Shown here piece after piece: positions 1 to 5,451 of a DNA stretch of 8,683 bases. The DNA comes from Methanosarcina sp. (lineage in GTDB: Archaea; Halobacteriota; Methanosarcinia; Methanosarcinales; Methanosarcinaceae). The stretch is taken from positions 1,580 through 10,262 of the forward strand of contig DUIO01000077.1 in the NCBI GenBank assembly GCA_013330315.1, given 5' to 3'. Every line of letters starts with the position of its first letter. Position 1 is the first letter of the stretch. The translations under genes and the position numbers were made by a program. The notes beneath the pieces were generated by a model. It saw only the letters and a list, made by a program, of their open reading frames with translations. It did no database searches and had not been told where the DNA came from.

Positions 1-332
1 ATCTCTTAATCCGACCCTAAGTCGCGGCAAGATTCTCAAACACTTTTTAAATGATTTGTGTAAATTTGGTGAAAAATCCAGTTTTTAATAGGTAAATCTG
101 ATTCTTCCGGTGTGATTAAGTTTTTATTAAGGTTGTATTTTGATACAAAAACCCGTTTTAAAAAGTGAGATGACAGCATATGAAACTTTTTCTTCTCTAA
201 AATTTTTACTCAATGACCCAAGTTTTATCTATCAAATTTATAAATTTATTTGCAAAGTTGATTTTTTATGCTATTTATTTAAAAAAGATAAACACAATTA
301 GCAGACATATTATACAGATGTCAATAGAGAAC

Positions 333-370
333 ACATCTTAAGAACTGTAAAAATAAAGTCCTTAAGATGT
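333..370. repeat. Strong stem-loop (14-bp arms, one mismatch)
   Basis: Left arm 333-346 (ACATCTTAAGAACT) and right arm 357-370 (AGTCCTTAAGATGT) are complementary at 13 of 14 positions around a 10-nt A-rich loop. GAG at 327-329 can also pair with CTC at 371-373 if 330-332 bulge out. A smaller repeat, GACAT 304-308 / ATGTC 318-322, lies just upstream. There is no long T-run after either side, so this is not an obvious terminator. It could be an operator, a processed RNA hairpin or a relic of a mobile element. The rest of 1-512 is AT-rich and I see no gene in it. Confidence 0.6.
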
Positions 371-441
371 CTCAAAGAAATTTGACGGATTCTTAAACTC
401 CATAACAGGCTGTTAAAGCTCAGAACCTAAAAAGGAGAAAG

Positions 442-475
442 GAAAAGAAATTTTTACTTTTGATAAATTCTTTTC
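442..475 (-). terminator. Probable terminator of the receiver-domain gene
   Basis: Arms 442-453 and 465-475 pair as GAAAAGAA(A)TTT with AAATTCTTTTC, with one bulged A and an 11-nt loop. It starts about 38 nt past the stop codon of the minus-strand gene. On the minus strand the hairpin is followed by pyrimidine-rich sequence ending in a T5 run at 430-434. The stem is AT-rich, so stability is modest. Confidence 0.4.
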
Positions 476-512
476 TTATAAAAATATTCTATGAAAGTAA
501 ATTCTTCCTTAT

Positions 513-1025
513 TCAGATTCTACTTCGTCTCAGCACCATTCCGACCCTGGCCTTCAATTCCAGAGAATTGAAAGGCGCGGTAAAGTAATCATCCGCTCCT
601 GATTTGAAGGCTTTAACACTATCTTCTTCCTTATTTTTCTCGCTTAGCAACATAACGGGAATCCACCAGCACTTGGGGTTTGCTTTAAGCTGCTTGCATA
701 TTTCAAAGCCATCTTTATTAAGAAAAGCCGTATCAAGCAATACAAGATCTGGTCTCTCCGCGTTTACTGCCTCAAGCACTGAAAGGCTGTCTGAGATAGC
801 GACAACATTGTAGTTCTCAGCCTCAAGCACATTTTTGAGATTATAATGCGAATTGTGCCCATTGCCCATAATCAGGATTTTTTCTCTAATGTCCTGAAGG
901 TTTGCGATGCGAACTTTTACTAATTCTTCATTAATCGAAAGTGTGCGGGCAATATCTCTTTCACTGATTTCAGGTTTCTCTTTTATGAGTTTCAAAATTT
1001 CACGGTCAAGATTAATTGTATACAT
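513..1025 (-). CDS. Winged-helix plus degenerate response-regulator receiver protein
   Basis: A 170-residue protein. Residues about 5-43 resemble a small helix-turn-helix of the kind used in archaeal regulators, and residues about 48-168 form a CheY-like receiver domain. The phosphoacceptor aspartate (D98, in DLVLLD) and the Ser/Thr position (S128) are present. The acidic pair that binds magnesium after the first strand is replaced by GNG (54-56), and the conserved lysine of the K-P motif is alanine (A150 in TAPF). That suggests a receiver that is not phosphorylated in the usual way. No histidine kinase is nearby. The start at 1025 is chosen because GAGGTG at 1033-1038 sits 7 nt upstream; an in-frame ATG at 1040 overlaps that Shine-Dalgarno. 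The gene is divergent from the winged-helix gene at 1271. Its target is unknown. The HTH assignment is less certain than the receiver. Confidence 0.85.
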   Translation of the reverse strand: MYTINLDREILKLIKEKPEISERDIARTLSINEELVKVRIANLQDIREKILIMGNGHNSHYNLKNVLEAENYNVVAISDSLSVLEAVNAERPDLVLLDTAFLNKDGFEICKQLKANPKCWWIPVMLLSEKNKEEDSVKAFKSGADDYFTAPFNSLELKARVGMVLRRSRI

Positions 1026-1032
1026 TTCCCTC

Positions 1033-1038
1033 CACCTC
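1033..1038 (-). promoter_or_regulatory. Shine-Dalgarno deciding the start at 1025
   Basis: On the minus strand GAGGTG lies 7 nt before the ATG at 1025-1023. An upstream in-frame ATG at 1040 is immediately followed by this site and has none of its own, so translation most likely begins at 1025. Confidence 0.7.
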
Positions 1039-1190
1039 ATACAGTATATATTTTCTTAGGTATTAAACATTTCTCAAATCTTAGAACGAAAAGAATATCT
1101 AAAAATATACACAGTGAGGTGAAAGGGGGCGGAGTTATCCAAATATTTAGAAGATTTCATATGAATCGCCTGATTAACCAATAAGCAGAT

Positions 1191-1201
1191 AAGTTTATAA
1201 C
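1191..1201 (+). promoter_or_regulatory. TATA box of the winged-helix gene
   Basis: AGTTTATAACC is a good archaeal TATA element about 75 nt before the start codon, placing the transcript start near 1222 and giving a leader of about 50 nt. CCAATA at 1178-1183 and TATTGG at 1219-1224 flank the box nearly symmetrically and could be half-sites for a regulator. Confidence 0.5.
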
Positions 1202-1258
1202 CGTAAATAGCAAGTTAATATTGGAAATAAGAATCACTTACGGAGAACAGCCACCTCT

Positions 1259-1264
1259 GAGATG
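1259..1264 (+). promoter_or_regulatory. Shine-Dalgarno deciding the start at 1271
   Basis: GAGATGAT (1259-1266) matches GAGGTGAT in seven of eight positions. Its GAGATG core (1259-1264) ends 6 nt before the ATG at 1271. The alternative ATG at 1262 is inside this site, so the later start is preferred. Confidence 0.6.
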
Positions 1265-1270
1265 ATAACA

Positions 1271-1552
1271 ATGGATCCACTTGAAAAAATCTTTGGAAAG
1301 ACCGCGCAGATGACCGTACTTAAGAACCTGATCGAGCACCAGAACGAATCAACCTATCTATCGGGAATAGCAGAAGAAACAGGTTTATCTCACTCCAGTG
1401 TATCAAGAGTTATTACCCCCCTGATTGAGTCGGGTATTGTTATAGAAAAACCTCTTGGAAAGCAGATCCGAACTTTCCAGCTTAATATGGAAAGCGACGC
1501 TACAAAATTGATCATAGATTTCTACAACAGGATTAACCAGATGCTGGAATAA
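1271..1552 (+). CDS. Small winged helix-turn-helix DNA-binding protein
   Basis: A 93-residue protein that is almost entirely one winged-helix domain of the MarR/ArsR type. Residues about 13-23 form the first helix. Residues 28-53 form the helix-turn-helix, with SGIAEETGLSHSSVSRVITP containing the recognition helix. Residues about 55-73 form the wing (GIVIEKPLGKQIRTFQ). A C-terminal helix (76-92) probably mediates dimerisation. No cysteine, metal-binding cluster or ligand domain is visible, so any signal is unknown. It is transcribed alone, divergently from the receiver-domain gene across about 245 nt. An inverted CCAATA/TATTGG pair around its TATA box may be a self-regulation site, which is inference. 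The family assignment is firm at domain level only. Confidence 0.85.
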   Translation: MDPLEKIFGKTAQMTVLKNLIEHQNESTYLSGIAEETGLSHSSVSRVITPLIESGIVIEKPLGKQIRTFQLNMESDATKLIIDFYNRINQMLE

Positions 1553-1613
1553 GCTTTAAAGTAAATTCCTGATGCGTAAGTAAGGAACAGGAGGATCCTG
1601 ATCAGGTAAATTT

Positions 1614-1653
1614 GGGACAGAGGGAATTTAATGTCCCCTTTTTTGGTTTTTTT
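1614..1653 (+). terminator. Intrinsic-type terminator after the winged-helix gene
   Basis: GGGACA (1614-1619) pairs perfectly with TGTCCC (1632-1637) around a 12-nt loop, followed by T6 (1639-1644) and T7 (1647-1653). It lies 60 nt past the stop codon. The T-tracts alone would support archaeal termination. Confidence 0.65.
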
Positions 1654-1932
1654 ATATAAATAGTGCAAACTTTAGTAGTGGAAACTCTATTAATTTTTAC
1701 ATCAAACGCTATATGTTTTTACATTATACTCCCTGATGCCAGAGTACTGATCCAGGTGAATTCCATTTCTGATTAATTAATTCCATAGTTGGTTAATTCT
1801 TTCTGGTTAATTTCCTTGCTAATTCCCTGGCAGATTCTTCCTGGCTGGATTTTTTCCTGACCATATCTTAGTTTTTCTGACTAAATCTTAATCTTTACCT
1901 CTTTCAGTCCAGATTTCACCGTTTTATAAGTA
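1654..1932. other. Gap between convergent genes, no gene seen
   Basis: About 280 nt of AT-rich DNA between the ends of the winged-helix gene (plus) and trxB (minus). It contains degenerate reiterations of GGTTAATT and AATTCC around 1758-1830 and several T-runs. I see no ORF with a ribosome-binding site and no strong secondary structure. Confidence 0.6.
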
Positions 1933-2850
1933 TTATTTACTCATTTCGATGTATTCATATGCAGCCGTAGCCGCGACTGCCCCGTCCCTTACTGCCGCCA
2001 CAAGCTGCCAGATTGGAGTACTGCCACAATCTCCTGCGGCATATATCCCTTTCTCGGAGGTTTCCATCCAGCGGTCGGTCTTAATGAAACCCTGGCTATC
2101 TTTTTCCACATTAACAAATTGGGTATTCGGGTTGATTCCTACATAAATGAAAACTCCACTGGTGGGAAGCTCGCGGATTTCTTTGCTGTTAATGTCCTGC
2201 AGGATAATTTTTTCTACTTTTTTAACTCCTTCTTTGCTTCCCGCTATCTCCAGGACGAGGGTATTAAGCATTAACTCTATATTAGGAGTCGCAGCCACCC
2301 GGTCCTGAAGGATTTTGGCCGCTCTTAAATGTTCCCTCCTGTGAACGAGATATACCTTCTGGGCAATCTTTGACAGAAGAAGAGCATCCGTTACTGCAGA
2401 GTTGCCGCCTCCCACAACAACTACGGTTTTGTTTTTAAAAAAGGGTCCGTCACAAATTGCACAGTAAGAGACTCCTTTACTGATTAATTCTTCCTCACCG
2501 GGCACATCAAGATGCTTTGGATTTGCGCCTGTGGCAATGATCACGGCTTTTGATTCAAGGTCGCCGCTATCTGTTGAGATAATTTTCTTTGAACCTTCGG
2601 TCCGGACAGAAAGGACCTCAGTAATTCTGGTCTTGACCCCTACATCCTGGGCATGAGTCCTGTACTTTTCCATCAGCTCAATCCCGGAAATAGATGGGAA
2701 ACCCGGGTAGTTTTCTACAATGTCTGCCATCGAAATCTGACCACTTATCTCGTTTCTTTCCAGAATAAGCGTATCAAGCCCGAAACGTACCGAGTAAATT
2801 CCTGCTGCAAGCCCTGCAGGTCCCCCTCCAATGATAATCATGTCGTACAT
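1933..2850 (-). CDS. trxB: Thioredoxin reductase (NADPH type)
   Basis: A 305-residue flavoprotein that transfers electrons from NADPH through FAD to a redox disulfide and on to thioredoxin in the cytoplasm. The FAD-binding GGGPAG is at 8-13 and the ATG motif (VIIATGANP) at 103-111. The redox pair is C130-A-I-C133 followed by D134. The nucleotide-binding GGGNSA is at 148-153 (approximate), the HRR-x3-R signature for the NADPH 2'-phosphate is at 170-176, and the C-terminal FAD motif GIYAAGDC is at 268-275. The length is normal for low-molecular-weight reductases. The HRR signature argues for NADPH rather than F420 or ferredoxin as donor. The start has GGGAGATAAG just upstream. It follows the thioredoxin gene by 54 nt on the same strand, so the pair is probably one operon with thioredoxin first. 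Thioredoxin reductases of this type are known in Methanosarcina. Confidence 0.95.
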   Translation of the reverse strand: MYDMIIIGGGPAGLAAGIYSVRFGLDTLILERNEISGQISMADIVENYPGFPSISGIELMEKYRTHAQDVGVKTRITEVLSVRTEGSKKIISTDSGDLESKAVIIATGANPKHLDVPGEEELISKGVSYCAICDGPFFKNKTVVVVGGGNSAVTDALLLSKIAQKVYLVHRREHLRAAKILQDRVAATPNIELMLNTLVLEIAGSKEGVKKVEKIILQDINSKEIRELPTSGVFIYVGINPNTQFVNVEKDSQGFIKTDRWMETSEKGIYAAGDCGSTPIWQLVAAVRDGAVAATAAYEYIEMSK

Positions 2851-2904
2851 ACTTATCTCCCGAAAACAGAAAATGAGTTTTAAAAATAAAATTCTAGCGC
2901 ATAT

Positions 2905-3147
2905 TCATCTAATGCGAGCAATAGCATCGGCTTTTTTTGGAAGGCCGGTAAAAGCAGGCTCTCCGTCAATAAGAGTTGTAGGGACACCAACTATGCCATG
3001 CTTGTCAACAAGAGCCTGCCCTTCAGGACTCTCCACATCTATCTCCTCGTATTCGAAATCATACTCAGATTTAAGGTCTTTCCAGAGCCTGCGTGTTGCA
3101 GGGCATGCGGTACACCAGCTGGCATGAATAAGCATAACCTTAACCAT
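2905..3147 (-). CDS. Minimal thioredoxin/glutaredoxin-like protein
   Basis: An 80-residue thioredoxin-fold protein and likely substrate of the reductase encoded next. The active site is W11-C12-T-A-C15-P16 after the first strand. The conserved cis-proline is P56 in GVPTTLIDG, and a final helix ends at residue 80. At about 80 residues it lacks the extra N-terminal strand and helix of bacterial thioredoxin, as in short archaeal thioredoxins of the Methanocaldococcus jannaschii type. The CTAC centre is neither classical thioredoxin CGPC nor glutaredoxin CPYC, so redox potential and partners cannot be inferred. The start is supported by GGAGATGAT ending 6 nt upstream. A TATA box at 3201-3213 drives it, divergent from dphB. 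A role in reducing protein disulfides is inferred from fold and neighbour. Confidence 0.9.
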   Translation of the reverse strand: MVKVMLIHASWCTACPATRRLWKDLKSEYDFEYEEIDVESPEGQALVDKHGIVGVPTTLIDGEPAFTGLPKKADAIARIR

Positions 3148-3200
3148 AAAAAATCATCTCCAAAAACTGCGATTGTAACTCTAATTGCTATTATTAATTT

Positions 3201-3213
3201 CTATATATAAATA
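3201..3213 (-). promoter_or_regulatory. TATA box of the thioredoxin-thioredoxin reductase operon
   Basis: On the minus strand the sequence reads TATTTATATATAG, a near-ideal archaeal TATA element. It predicts a transcript start around 3180 and a leader of about 33 nt that includes the Shine-Dalgarno. Confidence 0.65.
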
Positions 3214-3234
3214 CGTTAAGCGCATCCGTAAATA

Positions 3235-3288
3235 CTTAAATACATTCGTGAATTATCGAGATTAGCCTGTAGCGCCAAAAGCTTTAAA
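3235..3288 (+). promoter_or_regulatory. Two candidate TATA boxes for dphB
   Basis: CTTAAATAC at 3235-3243 would give a leader of about 45 nt. GCTTTAAACC at 3280-3289 lies only about 25 nt from the ATG and would give a leaderless or nearly leaderless mRNA. No Shine-Dalgarno precedes the ATG, which favours the second box. The AAATAC word occurs at 3209, 3230 and 3238. Confidence 0.4.
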
Positions 3289-3311
3289 CCAATAAGCCCC
3301 TAAAGCGGGTT

Positions 3312-4112
3312 ATGCTCACATTTATAGGACTGGGCCTTTTTGACGAATATGATATTTCTTTAAAAGGACTTGAAGCTATCAGGGAAGCTGACCTCGTATA
3401 TGCCGAATTTTATACTTCCTGCCTCATGGGAACAAACCCTGAAAAAATGGAAAAACTTTACGGAAAAAAAATCCATTTACTTTCGAGGGAGGATGTAGAA
3501 CAGCAGCCTGATTGGCTCAATAATGCAACAGATAAAAAAATTGCTTTCCTCACGGGAGGGGACACAATGGTCTCCACAACTCATGTTGACCTGCGCCTCA
3601 GGGCTGAAAAACTAGGGATAGAAACTCGACTTATTCACGGTGCATCCATTACTTCAGCCGTTTCGGGACTTACAGGGCTCCAGAATTACCGCTTTGGAAA
3701 ATCCGCAAGTATACCCTATCCTTACGAAAGCAGAAGGAAAACAAAGGTAATTTCTGAAACTCCCTACGATACTATAAAACAGAATTCCGCTCTTGGGCTT
3801 CATACTCTTGTTTTTCTTGACATTGATAAAGAAAAAGGATATATGTCCGTTAACCTTGCCCTTGAGCTCCTCCTTGAAGTGGAAAGAAAAAGGGGGGAAA
3901 AAGTAATGGACAGGGCTATTGCTGTAGGAATAGCAAGAGCAGGCTCTGAAAAGCCCATAATAAAAGCCGGCTATGCAAATGACCTTATAAACTTTGATTT
4001 TGGGAAGCCTCTTCATATTCTCGTAATTCCTGGAAAACTGCATTTTCTTGAAGCAGAGGCACTTGTGAAGCTTGCAGGCGGGCCTGAAGAAATTATGGAA
4101 AATATTGAATAA
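3312..4112 (+). CDS. dphB: Diphthine synthase
   Basis: A 266-residue S-adenosylmethionine-dependent methyltransferase of the tetrapyrrole-methylase fold. In archaea it methylates the 3-amino-3-carboxypropyl group on the target histidine of elongation factor 2, making diphthine, the second stage of diphthamide synthesis. Visible signatures are the N-terminal GLGL (6-9), the SAM-binding GGDTMVSTTH (82-91), HGASITSA (109-116), the IPYPYES segment (134-140) and the C-terminal VIPGKLHFLE (238-247). Length is typical of archaeal and eukaryotic Dph5/DphB, and no key motif is missing. It begins without a Shine-Dalgarno and is probably leaderless. A DUF357 gene follows after 73 nt, with a possible promoter between them. 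The last pathway enzyme, Dph6, is encoded 2.4 kb downstream. The gene for the first step (Dph2) is not in the window. Confidence 0.96.
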   Translation: MLTFIGLGLFDEYDISLKGLEAIREADLVYAEFYTSCLMGTNPEKMEKLYGKKIHLLSREDVEQQPDWLNNATDKKIAFLTGGDTMVSTTHVDLRLRAEKLGIETRLIHGASITSAVSGLTGLQNYRFGKSASIPYPYESRRKTKVISETPYDTIKQNSALGLHTLVFLDIDKEKGYMSVNLALELLLEVERKRGEKVMDRAIAVGIARAGSEKPIIKAGYANDLINFDFGKPLHILVIPGKLHFLEAEALVKLAGGPEEIMENIE

Positions 4113-4127
4113 CGGTATAAAATTCGG

Positions 4128-4137
4128 ATTATATAAA
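4128..4137 (+). promoter_or_regulatory. Possible TATA box of the DUF357 gene
   Basis: TTATATAAAG between dphB and the DUF357 gene predicts a start near 4158 and a leader of about 28 nt with the GGTGATC site. Cotranscription with dphB is not excluded by the 73-nt gap. Confidence 0.4.
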
Positions 4138-4175
4138 GAACGAATAACAATCGAAAAAATATAAACTGGCCTTCC

Positions 4176-4182
4176 GGTGATC
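4176..4182 (+). promoter_or_regulatory. Shine-Dalgarno deciding the start at 4186
   Basis: GGTGATC is a perfect match to the anti-Shine-Dalgarno of archaeal 16S rRNA and precedes ATG 4186 by three nucleotides (six from GGTG). A GTG at 4177, in frame, is part of this site and unlikely to be the start. Confidence 0.75.
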
Positions 4183-4185
4183 AAA

Positions 4186-4467
4186 ATGCCTGCCGATTTA
4201 AATGAAAAGGTTAACCGATACGAGGATATGTTAAAAAGAGCTTTGCAAAAAGCAAAATATTCTCCAATCCCCAACTCTCACATGCATGCCGTAGCAGAAG
4301 ATTACTATACAATGGCAGAAGCTTATTACAAGGACGGAAGTTATTTCCTTGAAAACAGAGACCCTGTAAATGCCCTTGCATCTTTCAGTTATGGGCATGC
4401 CTGGCTTGATGCCGGTGCAAAACTCGGAGTTTTTGCAGTGGATGATGAAACTCTTTTTACGATATGA
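4186..4467 (+). CDS. DUF357 family helical protein
   Basis: A 93-residue, mostly helical protein of the archaeal DUF357 family. The first helix (about 3-24) is charged and amphipathic. The family core follows: AEDYYTMAEAYYKDGSYFLE (37-56), then DPVNALASFSYGHAWLDAGAKLGVF (59-83), with the conserved alternation of small and aromatic residues of a helical hairpin. The pattern resembles HEPN- or TPR-like packing, but I see no HEPN catalytic R-x4-6-H. No biochemical function is established for the family to my knowledge. It sits 73 nt after dphB on the same strand, which hints at a translation-related or housekeeping role, as inference only. The start is set by the GGTGATC site. Confidence 0.85.
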   Translation: MPADLNEKVNRYEDMLKRALQKAKYSPIPNSHMHAVAEDYYTMAEAYYKDGSYFLENRDPVNALASFSYGHAWLDAGAKLGVFAVDDETLFTI

Positions 4468-4485
4468 AAGACTGAAATTTATAGC

Positions 4486-4510
4486 ACGAGATAATTTATA
4501 AAACGAGATA
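4486..4510. repeat. Direct repeat ACGAGATA, 17-nt period
   Basis: ACGAGATA occurs at 4486-4493 and 4503-4510 in the 3' region of the DUF357 gene, separated by AT-rich sequence. Function unknown. Confidence 0.35.
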
Positions 4511-4621
4511 TTAATTCCAATAGAGTGAATTCTAACATTATAATGAAATTTTTTAGTAAATGATATTTTTATAGTTGTGATCCGAACTGGAAATCCAAAA
4601 GCTTAAACTGAAAAACCATAT

Positions 4622-4654
4622 AATACGTAAAACTTATAAATACAAACACGTATT
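4622..4654 (+). promoter_or_regulatory. TATA box framed by an inverted repeat, DUF555 promoter
   Basis: AATACGT (4622-4628) and ACGTATT (4648-4654) are perfect inverted copies 19 nt apart. The TATA element CTTATAAATA (4633-4642) sits between them, almost at the dyad centre. The predicted start is near 4665, giving a leader of about 97 nt. The layout is that of an operator where a dimeric regulator would compete with TBP/TFB. This is inference from position. Confidence 0.5.
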
Positions 4655-4761
4655 CGATGCCAAAACGATTAAAATAATTTATTCTATTCTTCAGGTTTCG
4701 TAAATTTTCCCTATTCGGGAATACTCTTAAAAACAGATACTAATAACTACGGTGGACAATT

Positions 4762-5151
4762 ATGAAGAACTTTCATGTGGTACTTGAAGCAGCTTGGTTG
4801 GTTAGAGATGTAAAAACAGCTGACGATGCAATAGGGGTTGCGATTTCTGAGGCCGGGAAGCGCCTGAATCCTAAACTCGATTTTGTAGAGGTCGATGTGG
4901 GAACGACCTCCTGCCCTGCATGCGGTGAGCCTTTCAGCAGCGTTTTCATAGCAGCAAATACTGCTCTTGTAGGGCTTATTTTTGAAATGAAGGTATTTGA
5001 TGCCGAATCTGCAGAACATGCAGAAAGGATTGCAAAATCCGTCATAGGAAAATCTCTCCGCGACGTTCCGTTGACTGTTGTCGAGGTCACGGAATTCGAA
5101 AGGTCAGGAGAAAAAGGGGAGCAGCAGCAAAAAGGCAAGGTAAACAAATAA
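4762..5151 (+). CDS. DUF555/UPF0212 family protein
   Basis: A 129-residue archaeal protein of the DUF555 (UPF0212) family, of unknown function. Residues 1-113 are the conserved domain: [17 protein letters not shown] at the start, a C51-P-A-C54-G-E motif, a hydrophobic strand [21 protein letters not shown] (61-81, approximate), and a helix followed by a final VVEVTEFE strand. The tail from about 114 is charged and glutamine/lysine-rich (QQQKGK) and probably disordered. One CxxC per chain could bind metal across a dimer or be redox active, which the sequence cannot decide. The start has GGTG 7 nt upstream. It stands alone, with a promoter framed by an inverted repeat and 300 nt of structured non-coding DNA before the kinase gene. 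Confidence 0.9.
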   Translation: MKNFHVVLEAAWLVRDVKTADDAIGVAISEAGKRLNPKLDFVEVDVGTTSCPACGEPFSSVFIAANTALVGLIFEMKVFDAESAEHAERIAKSVIGKSLRDVPLTVVEVTEFERSGEKGEQQQKGKVNK

Positions 5152-5178
5152 CAGGTTTCCTTCTCTGAATGTATTAAA

Positions 5179-5274
5179 ATGACGCGGCAGAGGAAGATGT
5201 ACCTGTGCATTTCTTATACAGGCAGCTTTGCACGGCAGGATTCAATGGTTCAGCAGGACTCAATGCACTTCTAA
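5179..5274 (+). CDS. Possible 31-residue small protein with internal repeat
   Basis: ATG at 5179 opens 31 codons ending TAA at 5272-5274. The C-terminal half contains RQDSMV-QQDSMH, encoded by a direct repeat (5235-5247 and 5253-5265, 12 of 13 identical, period 18 nt, six codons). There is no Shine-Dalgarno and no convincing TATA box at the right distance, and the same DNA forms a long-range inverted repeat, so it may equally be a non-coding RNA or 3' UTR. Confidence 0.2.
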   Translation: MTRQRKMYLCISYTGSFARQDSMVQQDSMHF

Positions 5275-5308
5275 CTGAAAAAGGAGAACCTATCTAATGT
5301 CTGCCGCG
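5183..5308 (+). ncRNA. Structured RNA candidate downstream of DUF555
   Basis: CGCGGCAGA (5183-5191) and TCTGCCGCG (5300-5308) form a perfect 9-bp GC-rich helix enclosing 108 nt, unusually GC-rich for an intergenic stretch. Inside are a CCTGT/ACAGG hairpin (5202-5206 with 5218-5222) and a 13-nt direct repeat. A hairpin terminator follows at 5318. It may be the 3' UTR of the DUF555 mRNA, a processed small RNA or a coding remnant. No known RNA family is recognised. Confidence 0.35.
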
Positions 5309-5317
5309 GCATAAACG

Positions 5318-5345
5318 GATAAAATCATTAATTTTATCTTTTCTT
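5318..5345 (+). terminator. Hairpin terminator before the kinase gene
   Basis: GATAAAAT (5318-5325) and ATTTTATC (5331-5338) pair perfectly over 8 bp with a 5-nt loop, followed by TTTTC and another T-run at 5349-5353. It would end transcripts from DUF555 or the structured RNA. Confidence 0.5.
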
Positions 5346-5363
5346 GAGTTTTTACTTACATAT

Positions 5364-5390
5364 CTTTTAAGGATTTATCAATCCTTGAAG
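5364..5390 (+). promoter_or_regulatory. Palindromic hairpin upstream of the PfkB-family gene
   Basis: AAGGATT (5369-5375) and AATCCTT (5380-5386) are perfect inverted copies around a TATC loop. As RNA the stem extends to 11 pairs (5365-5375 with 5380-5390) through two G-U pairs. It lies 60-85 nt before the start codon, so it could be a DNA operator near the promoter or a leader hairpin. No clear TATA box was found for this gene. Confidence 0.45.
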
Positions 5391-5451
5391 CATATCCAAT
5401 CCTAAAAACAACCCTCGGGCTCCTCCCAGACCCGCAAAAAGAGGAAACTGT

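Noticed and set aside
1113..1194. A GAGGTGA site at 1116 followed by ATG at 1161 as a small gene
   Set aside because: The ATG opens only seven codons and lies far too distant from the GAGGTGA site.
3654..4274. A 206-codon minus-strand ORF opposite dphB and the DUF357 gene
   Set aside because: It is antisense to two well-recognised genes and has no domain or ribosome-binding site.
4773..5210. Antisense ORFs of 145 and 90 codons opposite DUF555
   Set aside because: DUF555 is strongly recognised on the plus strand, and the antisense translations show no family features.
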